Shown: positions 1-9,127, counted from the stretch's first letter. The stretch is DNA of 64,000 nucleotides from an uncultured Tateyamaria sp. (GCF_947494755.1 NZ_CANLVZ010000003.1:1-64000); one strand, 5' to 3'. Notes: a model not told the origin generated them from the letters alone. Translations and numbers: made by a program.

Positions 1-105
1 ATGCTAACCGGTCAGAAGAGGACCAAAACCTGAACAGAGCTAACTTATAAACACGGACTCTCAGGGGAGCAGGTCAGCAACTGAAAAACATACCAAAAAC
101 GAGAA

Positions 106-894
106 CTACTGGCTTAGCAGAGTCAATGCGATCTGAGCACCTGAAGATCCGGAACCAAACGCACTTATCTGAGCGCGGGCGAGGTATGTTGTGATGAGCC
201 GGTCGAGATTTTCAGGCTCAACAAATTCCGATGGATCCGACACTCCAAAGATACGTTCGGTCCTGTCCTGAAACACTCCCAATTGCTGATCGATATCAGC
301 TTGACCAAACCCATCTGGCAAGCCCAAAGCAGTCTCAAACAGGGTTCGCAAAGGCAGTTGCCCCATAATACTGAACCACTTTTGCGCCTCACTACCCGAA
401 CCGCCTACAACGTCGCCAAGAGTTCGTTCAGCATACAGGGCGATCCGCATCGTTTCGTCCTGATTGCCAGCGGCAATCTCAAAACTGTTCGCTTGATATT
501 GAGCAATAATTTTCTCGGCAAAATCAGGAGCCAATGCGCCCCGAACCTCACCAGGACCCAAACCAAATGCCGCCGAAAAATCTCGATAACGGGAATCGGT
601 AAAACGATTGGCCAGAGCGTCATCTGCCGTCGTCCCATCGCTTAACATCTTTTCGATGAAAAAGCGGTTGTTGATATCGTCCTGAAGACCGAAGGCACCG
701 AGCGCCACGGTCAGAAGTTGACGATCAGCCACTAAATCCTGCGCCGAAGTCACTGACCCTATTTTCTCAGCAAAATGATCCTTATCGCGCTTTAACTGGG
801 CGGATTGATTGAAGGCGGCAGATTGCTGATCGTAAGTTCTTTGCAGGAATTGCCAACCGATCAAACCGGACGAAATCAGGACAGGCTGATACAC
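106..894 (-). CDS. DUF1217 family flagellar-cluster protein
   Basis: A protein of about 262 aa with the DUF1217 layout. The N-terminal stretch GLIGWQFLQRT is typical of this family, which is found beside flagellar genes in Rhodobacterales; its molecular role is not established. The reading frame stays open upstream to 930, but that would overlap flbT. A GTG at 892-894 has a good ribosome site (GGAG, nine bases away) and begins right after the flbT stop, so I chose it. It is the last gene of a leftward run flagellin-flaF-flbT-DUF1217. No transmembrane segment is evident. Family assignment is fairly secure; function is inferred only from context. Confidence 0.8.
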   Translation of the reverse strand: MYQPVLISSGLIGWQFLQRTYDQQSAAFNQSAQLKRDKDHFAEKIGSVTSAQDLVADRQLLTVALGAFGLQDDINNRFFIEKMLSDGTTADDALANRFTDSRYRDFSAAFGLGPGEVRGALAPDFAEKIIAQYQANSFEIAAGNQDETMRIALYAERTLGDVVGGSGSEAQKWFSIMGQLPLRTLFETALGLPDGFGQADIDQQLGVFQDRTERIFGVSDPSEFVEPENLDRLITTYLARAQISAFGSGSSGAQIALTLLSQ

Positions 895-895
895 G

Positions 896-1300
896 TTATT
901 GTACTCCGGTGGATAGCATACGCTCTTCACGAGGCAGCAACGTTCTAAGGGCCTTCAGGCAGCGATAGTGGTCATCCTGAACCAATGCATGAGACGCAAT
1001 GTCGAGATGTTTGCGGCTGTCTGGATCAATGAACACCTGGCTCAACTCTTCAATGCTTCGCAAGAGTGAGCGTCGGCTGTCGCCTCGATCTGCATCGCCT
1101 GACAGAACCAACTGCACCGCATAGCATACCCGACGTACAGGCGTTTTCGCATCCTCAGGATGAATAGCGTCCCGCAGCCTTAGAATATGTGCGTCCGGCG
1201 TCATGATCGCCAAACGGCTCCGGCGGTCCCCGTTTTCAATAACCGCGCCATTGATCAAAACGCGCTCTTTCGGGCTCAGCTTCAGTATAAGACCACTCAT
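896..1300 (-). CDS. flbT: Flagellar biosynthesis repressor FlbT
   Basis: A 134-aa protein beginning MSGLILKLSPKERVLINGAV, which matches the FlbT family in length and N-terminus. In Caulobacter FlbT acts post-transcriptionally on the 5' untranslated region of flagellin mRNA, coupling flagellin synthesis to assembly of the hook-basal body. Here it overlaps the end of flaF by four bases (ATGA type) and lies downstream of the flagellin gene on the same strand, the usual alphaproteobacterial arrangement. The target flagellin mRNA carries a short perfect hairpin near its ribosome site (3041-3053), which may be relevant to this control. The assignment is confident; the mechanism in this organism is inferred from Caulobacter. 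Confidence 0.93.
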   Translation of the reverse strand: MSGLILKLSPKERVLINGAVIENGDRRSRLAIMTPDAHILRLRDAIHPEDAKTPVRRVCYAVQLVLSGDADRGDSRRSLLRSIEELSQVFIDPDSRKHLDIASHALVQDDHYRCLKALRTLLPREERMLSTGVQ

Positions 1301-1674
1301 GTTGCCGGGCCCTCGCTTTTCAGGCCTCGTAAAACAGCCATATTGATTTCCAACAAGGGCAGAACCGATACCTTCTCGCGAAGGATTCGCCGCGTGTAAT
1401 GACTGGTAAATTCCGATAGATACAGCACACGTGCCTTTAGCTCGTGCGGCAACGGATTGTTCGCATCAGCGATATCGACCACCAGAGCCGTCCACAGCCG
1501 CTGGTTCCGATGCAACGCTTCAGCATATCCCGCAAAGTTCTTTTTGCTATCCTGCGCCCGGTCGCGCAGTTCTTGAGTAACACGCGCGATCACTTGATAT
1601 TCGGCCCGACGATCGCTTCGGGTTGACGTTGCATTTTCCGCATAGCCACGCATAGCTTGAGAAGTCGCGTTCAC
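1297..1674 (-). CDS. flaF: Flagellin synthesis regulator FlaF
   Basis: A 125-aa protein of the FlaF family, with the typical pattern of a short basic N-terminus followed by an alpha-helical body (RVTQELRDRAQ, HRNQRLWTALVVDI). FlaF works together with FlbT in alphaproteobacteria, where it is needed for flagellin translation or secretion. It is separated from the upstream flagellin by 69 bp that contain a strong stem-loop, and its stop overlaps the flbT start. Start choice at 1674 rests on the whole frame resembling the family. No oddities seen. Confidence 0.9.
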   Translation of the reverse strand: MNATSQAMRGYAENATSTRSDRRAEYQVIARVTQELRDRAQDSKKNFAGYAEALHRNQRLWTALVVDIADANNPLPHELKARVLYLSEFTSHYTRRILREKVSVLPLLEINMAVLRGLKSEGPAT

Positions 1675-1707
1675 ACGATCACCTGTTCCATTGGAATGAA
1701 ATGAGTT

Positions 1708-1735
1708 GGCGAGGCACCAAAAACAGCGCCTCGCC
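1708..1735 (-). terminator. Stem-loop between flagellin and flaF
   Basis: GGCGAGGC at 1708-1715 pairs with GCCTCGCC at 1728-1735 (8 bp, 12-base loop). It follows the flagellin stop on the minus strand. There is no clear U-tract after the stem, so it may be a partial terminator or an mRNA 3' stabiliser that lets flagellin be made in excess over FlaF and FlbT. Confidence 0.5.
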
Positions 1736-1743
1736 TGGATTGC

Positions 1744-3021
1744 TTAACGGAACAACGACAGGATTGTCTGTGGTGCCTGGTTCGCGATCGACAGCGACTG
1801 AACACCCAACTGTTGCTGCGTCTGCAGGGCCTGCAGGCGAGCAGAGACCGCTTCCATATCAGCGTCAACAAGCGAACCGATACCGGATTTCAAGGAGTCC
1901 GTCAGCTTGCTGACAAATTCGGATTGCGTTTCAATCCGCCCCTCAACAGAACCAAATGCTGCTGCTGCATCAATTGCGGTATTGATAAGCGTCTCGATCG
2001 ACGTCAGCGCAGCAGTTGCACCTGCGTCGGTCGTCACGTCAACGGCCTGCAACGCTGCCAACCCACCGGAACTTGTGCCTGCGGTGTTCCCAGCCGTATC
2101 CGCTTCGATCGTCACGGACAGCTCGTTGCCGGCATTCGCACGCGTCAGGCGCACGGTGTCGCCATCAAGTGCTACGGTGTAGTTGGTTTCATTCGTAGCG
2201 GACAGGAAAGCAGATACCTGATTGTACAGATTGGTCGCGACATCCTGGGTGCTGTCATCAGAGTCAGCCACATATTCGAACGTCCGTGCGCCAAGACTGT
2301 TAGCACCAGCTGTGTCATCCAACTGAAGTTGGTACCCAAACCCGTCACCGACCGATGCGATGGCGACATCAACGAAAGATGCCGCGGCGGTCGTCGGTGC
2401 CGCAGTGCCAGAGTTGACTGGCGTCCCGGCACCTTCCGGCGTTGCGTTCACGATTGTTGCGCCAGTATCCGCGCCGGTACCATCATAGACTTGCGTGGTC
2501 ACAGAACCGGACACCGACAGGTTTTGACGTTCCACCGTAATGTCCGAGGCGCTCACGTTGCCACTCGAATTCCGGTCAAGCGATGACAGAATATTGACGT
2601 CATCGGTCGACGTGCCATCAACAAGGTTTAGGCCGTTGAATTGCGCGGCACCAACCACACCTTCGATCTGCTCGCGAAGGGCATTGATATCCGTCTGAAT
2701 CTTATCACGATCCACGTTGGATTCTTGAGCGGCCGTGATCTTGCCTTTGATGTCAACCAACAGGTCAGTCACAGTTTCCGCCGCGTTCCGACCGACGGCG
2801 ACTGTGGATTCGCCAAGGCTCAACCCTTCTGAAATCGCCTTGAAGCCTTTGACATCCGATTCCATAACCTTGGAAATCGCCCAAACGGCAGAGTTGTCTT
2901 TGGCGCTCGATACCGACTTACCTGTCGAAATCTCATTCTGCGTCATCGCCAGATTTTTATTGATCCCTTTAAGGGTTTGCAGCGCAACCATTGCGCTGTT
3001 GTTCGTAAGAATGCTCGACAT
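1744..3021 (-). CDS. Flagellin
   Basis: A flagellin of 425 aa. The conserved N-terminal D0/D1 region (MSSILTNNSAMVALQTLKGI, then NEISTGKSVSSAKDN) and C-terminal D1/D0 region (AVSARLQALQTQQQLGVQSL, ending QTILSLFR) are both intact. Between them, at roughly residues 150-340, lies a threonine-, alanine- and glycine-rich variable region that would form the surface-exposed domain. Two ATGs are possible, at 3027 and 3021. The second has the properly spaced AGGA ribosome site (seven bases) and is preferred. The protein is exported by the flagellar type III system and forms the filament. FlaF and FlbT are encoded just downstream. Confidence 0.95.
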   Translation of the reverse strand: MSSILTNNSAMVALQTLKGINKNLAMTQNEISTGKSVSSAKDNSAVWAISKVMESDVKGFKAISEGLSLGESTVAVGRNAAETVTDLLVDIKGKITAAQESNVDRDKIQTDINALREQIEGVVGAAQFNGLNLVDGTSTDDVNILSSLDRNSSGNVSASDITVERQNLSVSGSVTTQVYDGTGADTGATIVNATPEGAGTPVNSGTAAPTTAAASFVDVAIASVGDGFGYQLQLDDTAGANSLGARTFEYVADSDDSTQDVATNLYNQVSAFLSATNETNYTVALDGDTVRLTRANAGNELSVTIEADTAGNTAGTSSGGLAALQAVDVTTDAGATAALTSIETLINTAIDAAAAFGSVEGRIETQSEFVSKLTDSLKSGIGSLVDADMEAVSARLQALQTQQQLGVQSLSIANQAPQTILSLFR

Positions 3022-3040
3022 ATGCATGTCCTTTTGTCAC

Positions 3041-3053
3041 GGCGCTTTGCGCC
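3041..3053 (-). promoter_or_regulatory. Hairpin in the flagellin mRNA leader
   Basis: A perfect GGCGC-TTT-GCGCC inverted repeat (five base pairs, three-base loop) lies about 20 bases upstream of the flagellin ATG, just before the ribosome site. FlbT in Caulobacter acts on a flagellin leader, so this is a candidate target; that link is inference. Confidence 0.35.
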
Positions 3054-3223
3054 AAGGGTTACGTTTCGACCATCGTGGGCGAAACCGATTGCCGTTCTGA
3101 CAAATGCAGTCCCTATGATCAGGGATGTGCGCCACCCGAATTGAGTGCAGGAAGACCATGCCCCGTTTAGTCCTAACAGATCGCTAAGCGCCGATTTCTC
3201 AATGCCTTAGATTTGAATCAAAC

Positions 3224-3583
3224 CTAGGAACGCTTCTCCAAAGTCCCGCCATCAGCCACCGTTACAGTGCGTTTTTTTCCCAAGGAATCATACGTGTCGA
3301 GCGACTGGCGCACCTGACGAATGCTCGCCAATCGACGCGTCACGGATCGCACGCCATCAAGGGCTGCATCCAATAGCAATTGATTGCGTCGCAGTTTGTC
3401 TTGCAAGGTACCAATATGCGGTCCACCCGGAAAATCAGGGGCATTCAGGTCGTTGATTAAGCTCTCCTTTCGCGAATGCAACCGCGAGATATCGTCCAGA
3501 TTTCCCTCCAGTAAGGCGGCGCGTTCTGTGTCCAGCAGATCATTCAACGAATCGATGGTCGCATGCGCCTGATCATCCTTCAT
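3224..3583 (-). CDS. FlgN-like flagellar export chaperone
   Basis: A 119-aa, highly helical, charged protein with the length and profile of FlgN-type chaperones, which hold hook-associated proteins FlgK and FlgL before export. The N-terminal half (TIDSLNDLLDTERAALLEGN, LHSRKESLINDL) resembles the FlgN pattern of a helix rich in L and E followed by an R/K-E-L repeat. It overlaps the end of the rod-binding gene upstream by 11 bases, so the two are co-translated. Recognition is from architecture and position rather than a decisive motif. Confidence 0.6.
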   Translation of the reverse strand: MKDDQAHATIDSLNDLLDTERAALLEGNLDDISRLHSRKESLINDLNAPDFPGGPHIGTLQDKLRRNQLLLDAALDGVRSVTRRLASIRQVRQSLDTYDSLGKKRTVTVADGGTLEKRS

Positions 3584-3854
3584 GCTGTCGCTCCTTCAGC
3601 GCCTCAAACAGCGCTTCTGCCAGCCCGATACCGCCGGCAGTTACCATTTCTTCAGCCTGTGCTTGTACCAGAAAGGACGAAAATTGATCTTCGCCCGCAC
3701 CACCGCCAAAGGCAGTGCGCGTTTGCCCCAATCCAGCGGCCTTCAACATTTCAGCCAAAAATGTCGCCTCTAACTTCTGCGCGGCATCACGCAACGCGCT
3801 ATCGGTCCGGGCCATGGGTGTGGGGACACGAGGTTGCGCCTCAACAGACTGCAT
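3573..3854 (-). CDS. Rod-binding protein (FlgJ N-terminal domain type)
   Basis: A 93-aa protein equivalent to the rod-binding domain of FlgJ without the muramidase domain. Key stretch: LRDAAQKLEATFLAEMLKAAG, followed by a GGGAGEDQFSSFL segment and a GGIGLAEAL segment near the C-terminus, all typical of this domain. It would act in the periplasm as a rod-assembly scaffold. Separate muramidase and rod-binding proteins are normal in alphaproteobacteria. It is the first gene of a two-gene minus-strand unit with the FlgN-like chaperone and is divergent from fliK. Confidence 0.82.
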   Translation of the reverse strand: MQSVEAQPRVPTPMARTDSALRDAAQKLEATFLAEMLKAAGLGQTRTAFGGGAGEDQFSSFLVQAQAEEMVTAGGIGLAEALFEALKERQHEG

Positions 3855-3970
3855 ACTGAGTTCCTTTCAATTCGATCGATATTTCGGATCATGGACGATG
3901 ATCAGTAAAGAACCGGTAACCATCGCTGCGCCATAGTGCTGTCAACGTGGAAGAAATCCCGGAGACGCGC

Positions 3971-5458
3971 ATGAACCTTACGATCCTGACGGCCTTGACG
4001 GACATGGCGGAAGTGCGCCTGAGACTTCCGGAAACCGAGACGTCGGGCGATGCATTGCTGCCTTTTGCCTCTGTTCTTGAGAACGGGGCTGACGCGTCCG
4101 ATTTGCTGCCTGATGTTGGAAAAGCGACAGTACCGGAACATCGTGAGATGGACGTCGCTTCAAGCGAAGCAGGGCTGGAAACACCCCCTCGCAACGACAT
4201 CCAAGGTCGGGAGGCGGAGGTAACAGCCAGTCCCTCACCGACCGTTCAAATCATCTCTGATGGTGTTGATAATCACGTCGAAACATCGTCGCAGATCAAA
4301 GGTGGGCTTGCACATATTGGCCACGATAACGAACCTGATATCGCAGACCTCCCATCTAAACCTGAAGAACGGTTAGCGGCGGCAGCATCGGATTTGGCCG
4401 CGGTCGAACAACCTACTGCGAAGCCACTGAATTATGTCGAGTCTCGGCCCATCCAGTCGATCGCGGCCGTTGAAAAAGTATCGTCTCGATATTCGACTGC
4501 TGATGCTGGGCAGAGGGTAACTTTCCGACCAGCGGCAAAGCAAGATCAGCCGACCTCCATCCCCCAACCTCCGCCCGCTTTCGGCGATGCTGCGGTAACT
4601 GGCGCAGAACAGCGTATGTCGATTGATGCAGCATCCCCTGCCACACTAACGCCAACGGATCGGCATCTTTCAGGACACAGCGCGACGCTCCTCGGGTCAC
4701 CGAGAGTACCGAACAAGATGTCAGGCTCCAGCCTCATTAAAGATTCCATCGAGTTTTTACCGAATGAGCCAAAGATGGTGGAACGTGCAATTATGGAACG
4801 GGCGGGCCTCACCCCACAGACGGCTGGACCTGCGACATACGACAATGACCCATCAAACGCAGTTTCCGCGCAAAGCAATCCAAGCACAATCCAGCTTGCC
4901 GGTATGACCGACATTTCAACACCGTTGCCCGCTCAGGTCGCATCGTTCGCCACCGGAGCGGCGACATCTATTGAGGGTCCGTTCGAACAAGTCATGTGGG
5001 ATCTTCGACCTTCGGCAGTCCACCACATGCCGACAGTTTTACACACACGCCCGGACCTCCCGCCTCATATCGCACAACAGATTGCGGAAGCGCTGCACAA
5101 AACCCCGGGGAAACCACTGGAGCTCGTACTAAATCCGCCCGAGCTTGGGCGGGTCAGGATGATTCTGTCACCATCTGATGCCGGTATTGTGGTCAGTGTC
5201 GTGGCCGAGCGACCGGAAACGCTGGACCTGATGCGTCGCAATATCGAAGATTTGGGCCGCTCGTTTGAAGAGCTTGGGTACGAGGACATATCGTTCTCAT
5301 TCTCTCAAGGCGATCAAACTGATCAGGACCCCGAAGCGCGCCATCAAGACGGGAACCCGGCGCATACAGCGCCCTTCGAAAATCCGGCCACGATTGTCAT
5401 CCCGGCACTCACGTCAGCACTCAGAATTGCGCCAGATGGCGTCGACATAAGGCTATAA
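3971..5458 (+). CDS. fliK: Flagellar hook-length control protein FliK
   Basis: A protein of about 495 aa with a long, poorly conserved, proline- and serine-rich N-terminal part and a conserved C-terminal hook-length domain at about residues 365-450 (LELVLNPPELGRVRMILSP, followed by RPETLDLMRRNIEDLGRSFE). FliK measures the hook during export and switches substrate specificity from hook to filament proteins. The frame is open from a GTG at 3947, but the ATG at 3971 follows a GGAGA ribosome site at the right distance and is preferred. It precedes flgD by three bases, a usual pairing. Confidence 0.88.
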   Translation: MNLTILTALTDMAEVRLRLPETETSGDALLPFASVLENGADASDLLPDVGKATVPEHREMDVASSEAGLETPPRNDIQGREAEVTASPSPTVQIISDGVDNHVETSSQIKGGLAHIGHDNEPDIADLPSKPEERLAAAASDLAAVEQPTAKPLNYVESRPIQSIAAVEKVSSRYSTADAGQRVTFRPAAKQDQPTSIPQPPPAFGDAAVTGAEQRMSIDAASPATLTPTDRHLSGHSATLLGSPRVPNKMSGSSLIKDSIEFLPNEPKMVERAIMERAGLTPQTAGPATYDNDPSNAVSAQSNPSTIQLAGMTDISTPLPAQVASFATGAATSIEGPFEQVMWDLRPSAVHHMPTVLHTRPDLPPHIAQQIAEALHKTPGKPLELVLNPPELGRVRMILSPSDAGIVVSVVAERPETLDLMRRNIEDLGRSFEELGYEDISFSFSQGDQTDQDPEARHQDGNPAHTAPFENPATIVIPALTSALRIAPDGVDIRL

Positions 5459-5461
5459 ATC

Positions 5462-6124
5462 ATGGAAATTCTTCAAGCACCCAACGCGCAGGCCCCTGCA
5501 CCCGCGACAACAGCGCCCGCCGCCAACGTTCTCAGTTCCGACTTCGAGGTGTTCCTGAAAATGTTGACGGCGCAAGCCGAATATCAGGACCCGCTGGAAC
5601 CAATTGATTCCTCGGAATACGCAGCCCAACTCGCGCAGTTCTCGATGGTCGAGCAACAGGTGACGACCAATGATCTGATGCAACAACTGCTCACGGCACT
5701 GGGCGCAAATGACATGGCAAGCGCTGCAAACTGGATCGGGATGGAGGCGTTGATACAAGGCCCAGCCAAATTTACCGGCGACCCAATCACGATTGCACCG
5801 AACCCGCCCATCGCAGCCAGTGAAGTCGATTTGATCGTGACCAATGCGCAAGGCACGCAGGTGCAACGGCTCGCCTTGCCCTTGGGTGCCGAACCCTTTG
5901 TCTGGGACGGTAAAAAAGCCGATGGATCATCCTTTGAGCCGGGCGAATACACCTTCGAGATCGAAAGCCGCGCGAATGATGCCGTTTTGCTTACCGAACC
6001 TGCGCTGTCCTACAGCCGTGTGACCGAGGCCCGCATTGAAGGTGGCGCAACACTCCTCGTGCTTGGCAGCGGATACCTGATTGAAGCCAGCAACGTAAGC
6101 GGCTTGCGCGAACCACCGGCCTAA
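5462..6124 (+). CDS. flgD: Flagellar hook assembly scaffold FlgD
   Basis: A 220-aa hook-cap protein. The N-terminal region contains the conserved FlgD signature (FLKMLTAQAEYQDPLEPIDS, then YAAQLAQFSMVEQ), and the C-terminal part has the beta-rich FlgD Tudor/Ig-like domain (VWDGKKADGSSFEPGEYTF). FlgD caps the growing hook and is lost afterwards. It starts three bases after fliK. Its stop codon overlaps the stop of the convergent FAD oxidoreductase gene by four bases, an abrupt junction between the flagellar cluster and a polyamine-metabolism operon. Confidence 0.92.
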   Translation: MEILQAPNAQAPAPATTAPAANVLSSDFEVFLKMLTAQAEYQDPLEPIDSSEYAAQLAQFSMVEQQVTTNDLMQQLLTALGANDMASAANWIGMEALIQGPAKFTGDPITIAPNPPIAASEVDLIVTNAQGTQVQRLALPLGAEPFVWDGKKADGSSFEPGEYTFEIESRANDAVLLTEPALSYSRVTEARIEGGATLLVLGSGYLIEASNVSGLREPPA

Positions 6125-7440
6125 CGGATCCAGTCACGCGCCTGAAAAGCAGCATATATCGGCGGCATTACGACACGGCGCTTCGTTCCAAATGGAAAGG
6201 CGCGGGCCGGGTGCCGTATCACGTCAGGACAATCGACTGGCGAATTTTCCAGCACCATGTCCGCCAGAAACCGACCCGTGAGCGTGCCCATAGCGACACC
6301 GTTTCCATGGTACGCAAAGCCTGCCAGCACATGTGGCATGCCAGGCAGCCGCCCAACATATGGCAGAAGATTGCGGGCCAAACAGACCAGTCCAGACCAG
6401 CTATGCGTGATGTCCACATCAGACCACGCCGGAAACATATGCCGGAAATCGCGCATCACGGCAGACCGCGCGTTCTGTTCGGCTGAGACTGACGCGGCCA
6501 GCCCACCCCGCATGCCGAATAGAAACCTTTGATCCGGCATCAGGCGAAAATAGTGCAGCAAATGCCGCGTATCATAGGCCATCTGGTCGGTGAGCCAGCC
6601 CTGACTTTGCAACTCCGCCGCACGCAACGGTCGCGTCACGATAATTGTCGATTGCGCGGGCATATAAAGACCGGCCATCGCCGACGGGATATCCTCGCTG
6701 GAGTACCCGTTTGTCGCGACGATTATCCGCTCGGCCTGCACTGTGCCGGATGGCGTTATGACGCGCGTCGGTTCGACCCTCGTGGTCTGGCTTTGACCAT
6801 AGATCCGCACGCCCAATGTGGTAGCGGCAGTTGCCAGACCGGCCAAATATTTGCGGGGGTTCAACCCAAACCCGATGGGGTTTGTGAAGGCACCGTGAAA
6901 AGGTCCGGACATGCCATGCGCCGCCAAATCGTCTGCCGCGATAATCTCAGGCCTGACGCCATAATTCTCCAGCGTCCGCGCGCCCTCGGTCTCCAACGAC
7001 CGCGCCGCCCTCGGCGTATGCGCAAGGCAGGTTTCGCCGTTTGAATGGCGGTCAACGTCCAGATTGAGCTCAGAGATCAAGCGGTCGACCAGATCAACCG
7101 CTGCCTTTTCGCACTGCCGCCAAGCCAGCCGTGCCACCTTTCCAAAACGTCGATCAAGCGCAGAGTCCGATGCCATCCCGCCGCCCAAACAGCAGAACCC
7201 GCCATTCCGACCAGAGGCACCCCAGCCCAGTGCGTGCGCTTCGAGCAGAACGACAGACGCGCCACCGCGGGCCAAGTGCAACGCAGCGGACAACCCCGTG
7301 AAACCGCCACCCACAATGGCTACATCGCAAACGACCTCACCCTCCAGCTTGGGGCAGACAGGCACGTGCGCCGTTTCATCCCACCAGCATCCATCACGTG
7401 GTCCGGCCCCATAGGCGTAGTCTGCAAAGATGCGTTTCAT
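6121..7440 (-). CDS. FAD-dependent oxidoreductase, gamma-glutamylputrescine oxidase-like
   Basis: A 439-aa flavoprotein of the DAO family. The dinucleotide-binding motif VAIVGGGFTGLSAALHLARG is at about residues 40-60, preceded by a W-rich N-terminus (GCWWDETAHV) typical of PuuB-type enzymes. The C-terminus carries a second FAD-contacting segment (HVLAGFAYHGNGVAMG). PuuB enzymes oxidise gamma-glutamylputrescine; other family members oxidise different amines, so substrate is inferred. It is the last gene of a five-gene operon with a polyamine-type ABC transporter, with a four-base ATGA overlap to the permease upstream, which supports a role in degrading the imported substrate. Confidence 0.82.
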   Translation of the reverse strand: MKRIFADYAYGAGPRDGCWWDETAHVPVCPKLEGEVVCDVAIVGGGFTGLSAALHLARGGASVVLLEAHALGWGASGRNGGFCCLGGGMASDSALDRRFGKVARLAWRQCEKAAVDLVDRLISELNLDVDRHSNGETCLAHTPRAARSLETEGARTLENYGVRPEIIAADDLAAHGMSGPFHGAFTNPIGFGLNPRKYLAGLATAATTLGVRIYGQSQTTRVEPTRVITPSGTVQAERIIVATNGYSSEDIPSAMAGLYMPAQSTIIVTRPLRAAELQSQGWLTDQMAYDTRHLLHYFRLMPDQRFLFGMRGGLAASVSAEQNARSAVMRDFRHMFPAWSDVDITHSWSGLVCLARNLLPYVGRLPGMPHVLAGFAYHGNGVAMGTLTGRFLADMVLENSPVDCPDVIRHPARAFPFGTKRRVVMPPIYAAFQARDWIR

Positions 7441-8255
7441 GTGGCGCGCGCGGCGGCCTGCTCATCCCGTTTGGCGCGCAAGGCCGCGTGTTTGGTGCTG
7501 AGCGATGCCGTGATCACCCCGATCGTGACCAAACCGATCATGATCGTGCTCAGCGCGTTGATCTCCGGACTGACGCCCAACCGCACGGATGACCAGATTT
7601 TCATCGGCAGCGTGGTGGCCGATGGACCGGACGTGAAGGACGCGATGACAAGATCATCGAGGCTGAGCGTGAAGGCCAGCAACCACCCCGATATCACTGC
7701 TGGTGCGATAATCGGTAAGGTGACCAATCGAAAGGAGTCAACCGGCGAAGCGCCCAGATCCAAGGCAGCTTCCTCGAGCGACCGGTCAAACGTCATCAGG
7801 CGGGACGAGACGACGACGGACACAAAGCACATCGAGAATGTCGTGTGCGCCAGAACGATGGTCAGCACGCCGCGGTCCAATCCAATTCCGATGAACAGCA
7901 ACAACAAGGACAAGCCAGTGATCACTTCGGGCATGACGAGCGGCGCGTAGATCATACCGGAAAACAGGGTGCGCCCGAAAAACCGCCCGCCGCGCACCAG
8001 TACATAAGCCGCCATGGTGCCCAACACGGTGGCGATGGTGGATGAGATCACAGCGACCCGTAACGTGACCCATGCCGCGTCCAGAAATGCCTCATTCGAC
8101 AGCAACTCGCCGTACCATTTGGTTGAAAATCCCGCCCAGACTGTCACCAGTTTCGACGCGTTAAAGCTGTAGATCACGAGGATCAGCATCGGCACATAGA
8201 GGAACACGAAACCCAGTGTCAGTGACACCACGTTGAAGGGGCTGAGGCGGTTCAT
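7437..8255 (-). CDS. Polyamine-type ABC transporter permease (PotC/PotI-like)
   Basis: A 272-aa inner-membrane permease with about six transmembrane helices. The start at 8255 is fixed by an ATGA overlap with the upstream permease; the much longer open frame upstream of it is only a shadow. The conserved cytoplasmic EAA loop is visible (LEEAALDLGASPVDSFRLVT). The N-terminal MNRLSPFNVVSLTLGFVFLY is typical of PotC/PotI. It would pair with the permease at 8252-9127, the ATPase at 9124-10251 and the binding protein at 10313-11395. Confidence 0.9.
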   Translation of the reverse strand: MNRLSPFNVVSLTLGFVFLYVPMLILVIYSFNASKLVTVWAGFSTKWYGELLSNEAFLDAAWVTLRVAVISSTIATVLGTMAAYVLVRGGRFFGRTLFSGMIYAPLVMPEVITGLSLLLLFIGIGLDRGVLTIVLAHTTFSMCFVSVVVSSRLMTFDRSLEEAALDLGASPVDSFRLVTLPIIAPAVISGWLLAFTLSLDDLVIASFTSGPSATTLPMKIWSSVRLGVSPEINALSTIMIGLVTIGVITASLSTKHAALRAKRDEQAAARAT

Positions 8256-9127
8256 GTTTCTGCCTCGGCCTGGCGCTGTTCGTTGCGCTGGAAGAGAACG
8301 ATGGGAACAATCAGGATCAGCAACAGGATCACCGCGACCGCCGATGCGACAGGCCAATCGCGGTTGGAAAAGAACTCTTCGAACAATACCTTGCCGATCA
8401 TCAGCGTGCTTGATCCCCCCAACAGCGACGGGATAACGAATTCGCCCAGCGCGGGAATGAAGACGAGAAAACAGCCCGCGATGATCCCGTTCTTGGACAG
8501 CGGAATTGTCACCAGCCAGAACGCCTTGAGCCGCGAGCATCCCAAATCCTCTGCCGCTTCGATCAGCGATCCGTCCAGCCGATCAAGCGCGGAATAGATC
8601 GGCAGGATCATGAAGGGCAGATAGGTATAAACGATCCCGATATAGACGGCGGTGTTGGTGTTCAGAATGGTCAGCGGCTCGCCGATGACCCCTATCCACA
8701 GCAGGAACTGGTTCAGGAACCCTTCGTTGGACAGGATGCCGACCCACGCATAAACGCGGATCAGGAACGACGTCCAGAACGGCAGGATCACCAGCATCAG
8801 CAAAGTGGGCCGCCACTGATCGGGCGCACGCGCCATCGCGTAGGCCATCGGATAGCCGACAATCAGCGTCAGCACCGTCGAAATCAGCGCGATCTGCAAC
8901 GAGCTGAGATAGGCTTTCCAATAGAGGTCGTCCTCGGTCAGAAAGACAAAGTTCTCGAAATCCAGCTGCGACAGCATATTCCAGAAGCCGTCGCGCATGG
9001 TCGGCGTATAGGGTGGAATCGCCAGCGCGATATCAGACAGCGAAATCTTGAAAACGACCAGAAACGGAATCAGAAACAGCGCCAGCAGCCAGATATAGGG
9101 CACCGATATGAGCGTTGCGCGTCTCAT
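8252..9127 (-). CDS. Polyamine-type ABC transporter permease (PotB/PotH-like)
   Basis: A permease of about 291 aa, starting at the ATG that overlaps the ATPase stop (ATGA); an upstream in-frame Met at 9184 lies inside the ATPase gene. The hydrophobic N-terminus (SVPYIWLLALFLIPFLVVFK) and the EAA loop (LIEAAEDLGCSRLKAFWLVT) are clear. It forms the channel heterodimer with the downstream PotC-like protein. The first periplasmic loop is of normal length, in contrast to the homologous permease at 15851-17488. Confidence 0.9.
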   Translation of the reverse strand: MRRATLISVPYIWLLALFLIPFLVVFKISLSDIALAIPPYTPTMRDGFWNMLSQLDFENFVFLTEDDLYWKAYLSSLQIALISTVLTLIVGYPMAYAMARAPDQWRPTLLMLVILPFWTSFLIRVYAWVGILSNEGFLNQFLLWIGVIGEPLTILNTNTAVYIGIVYTYLPFMILPIYSALDRLDGSLIEAAEDLGCSRLKAFWLVTIPLSKNGIIAGCFLVFIPALGEFVIPSLLGGSSTLMIGKVLFEEFFSNRDWPVASAVAVILLLILIVPIVLFQRNEQRQAEAET

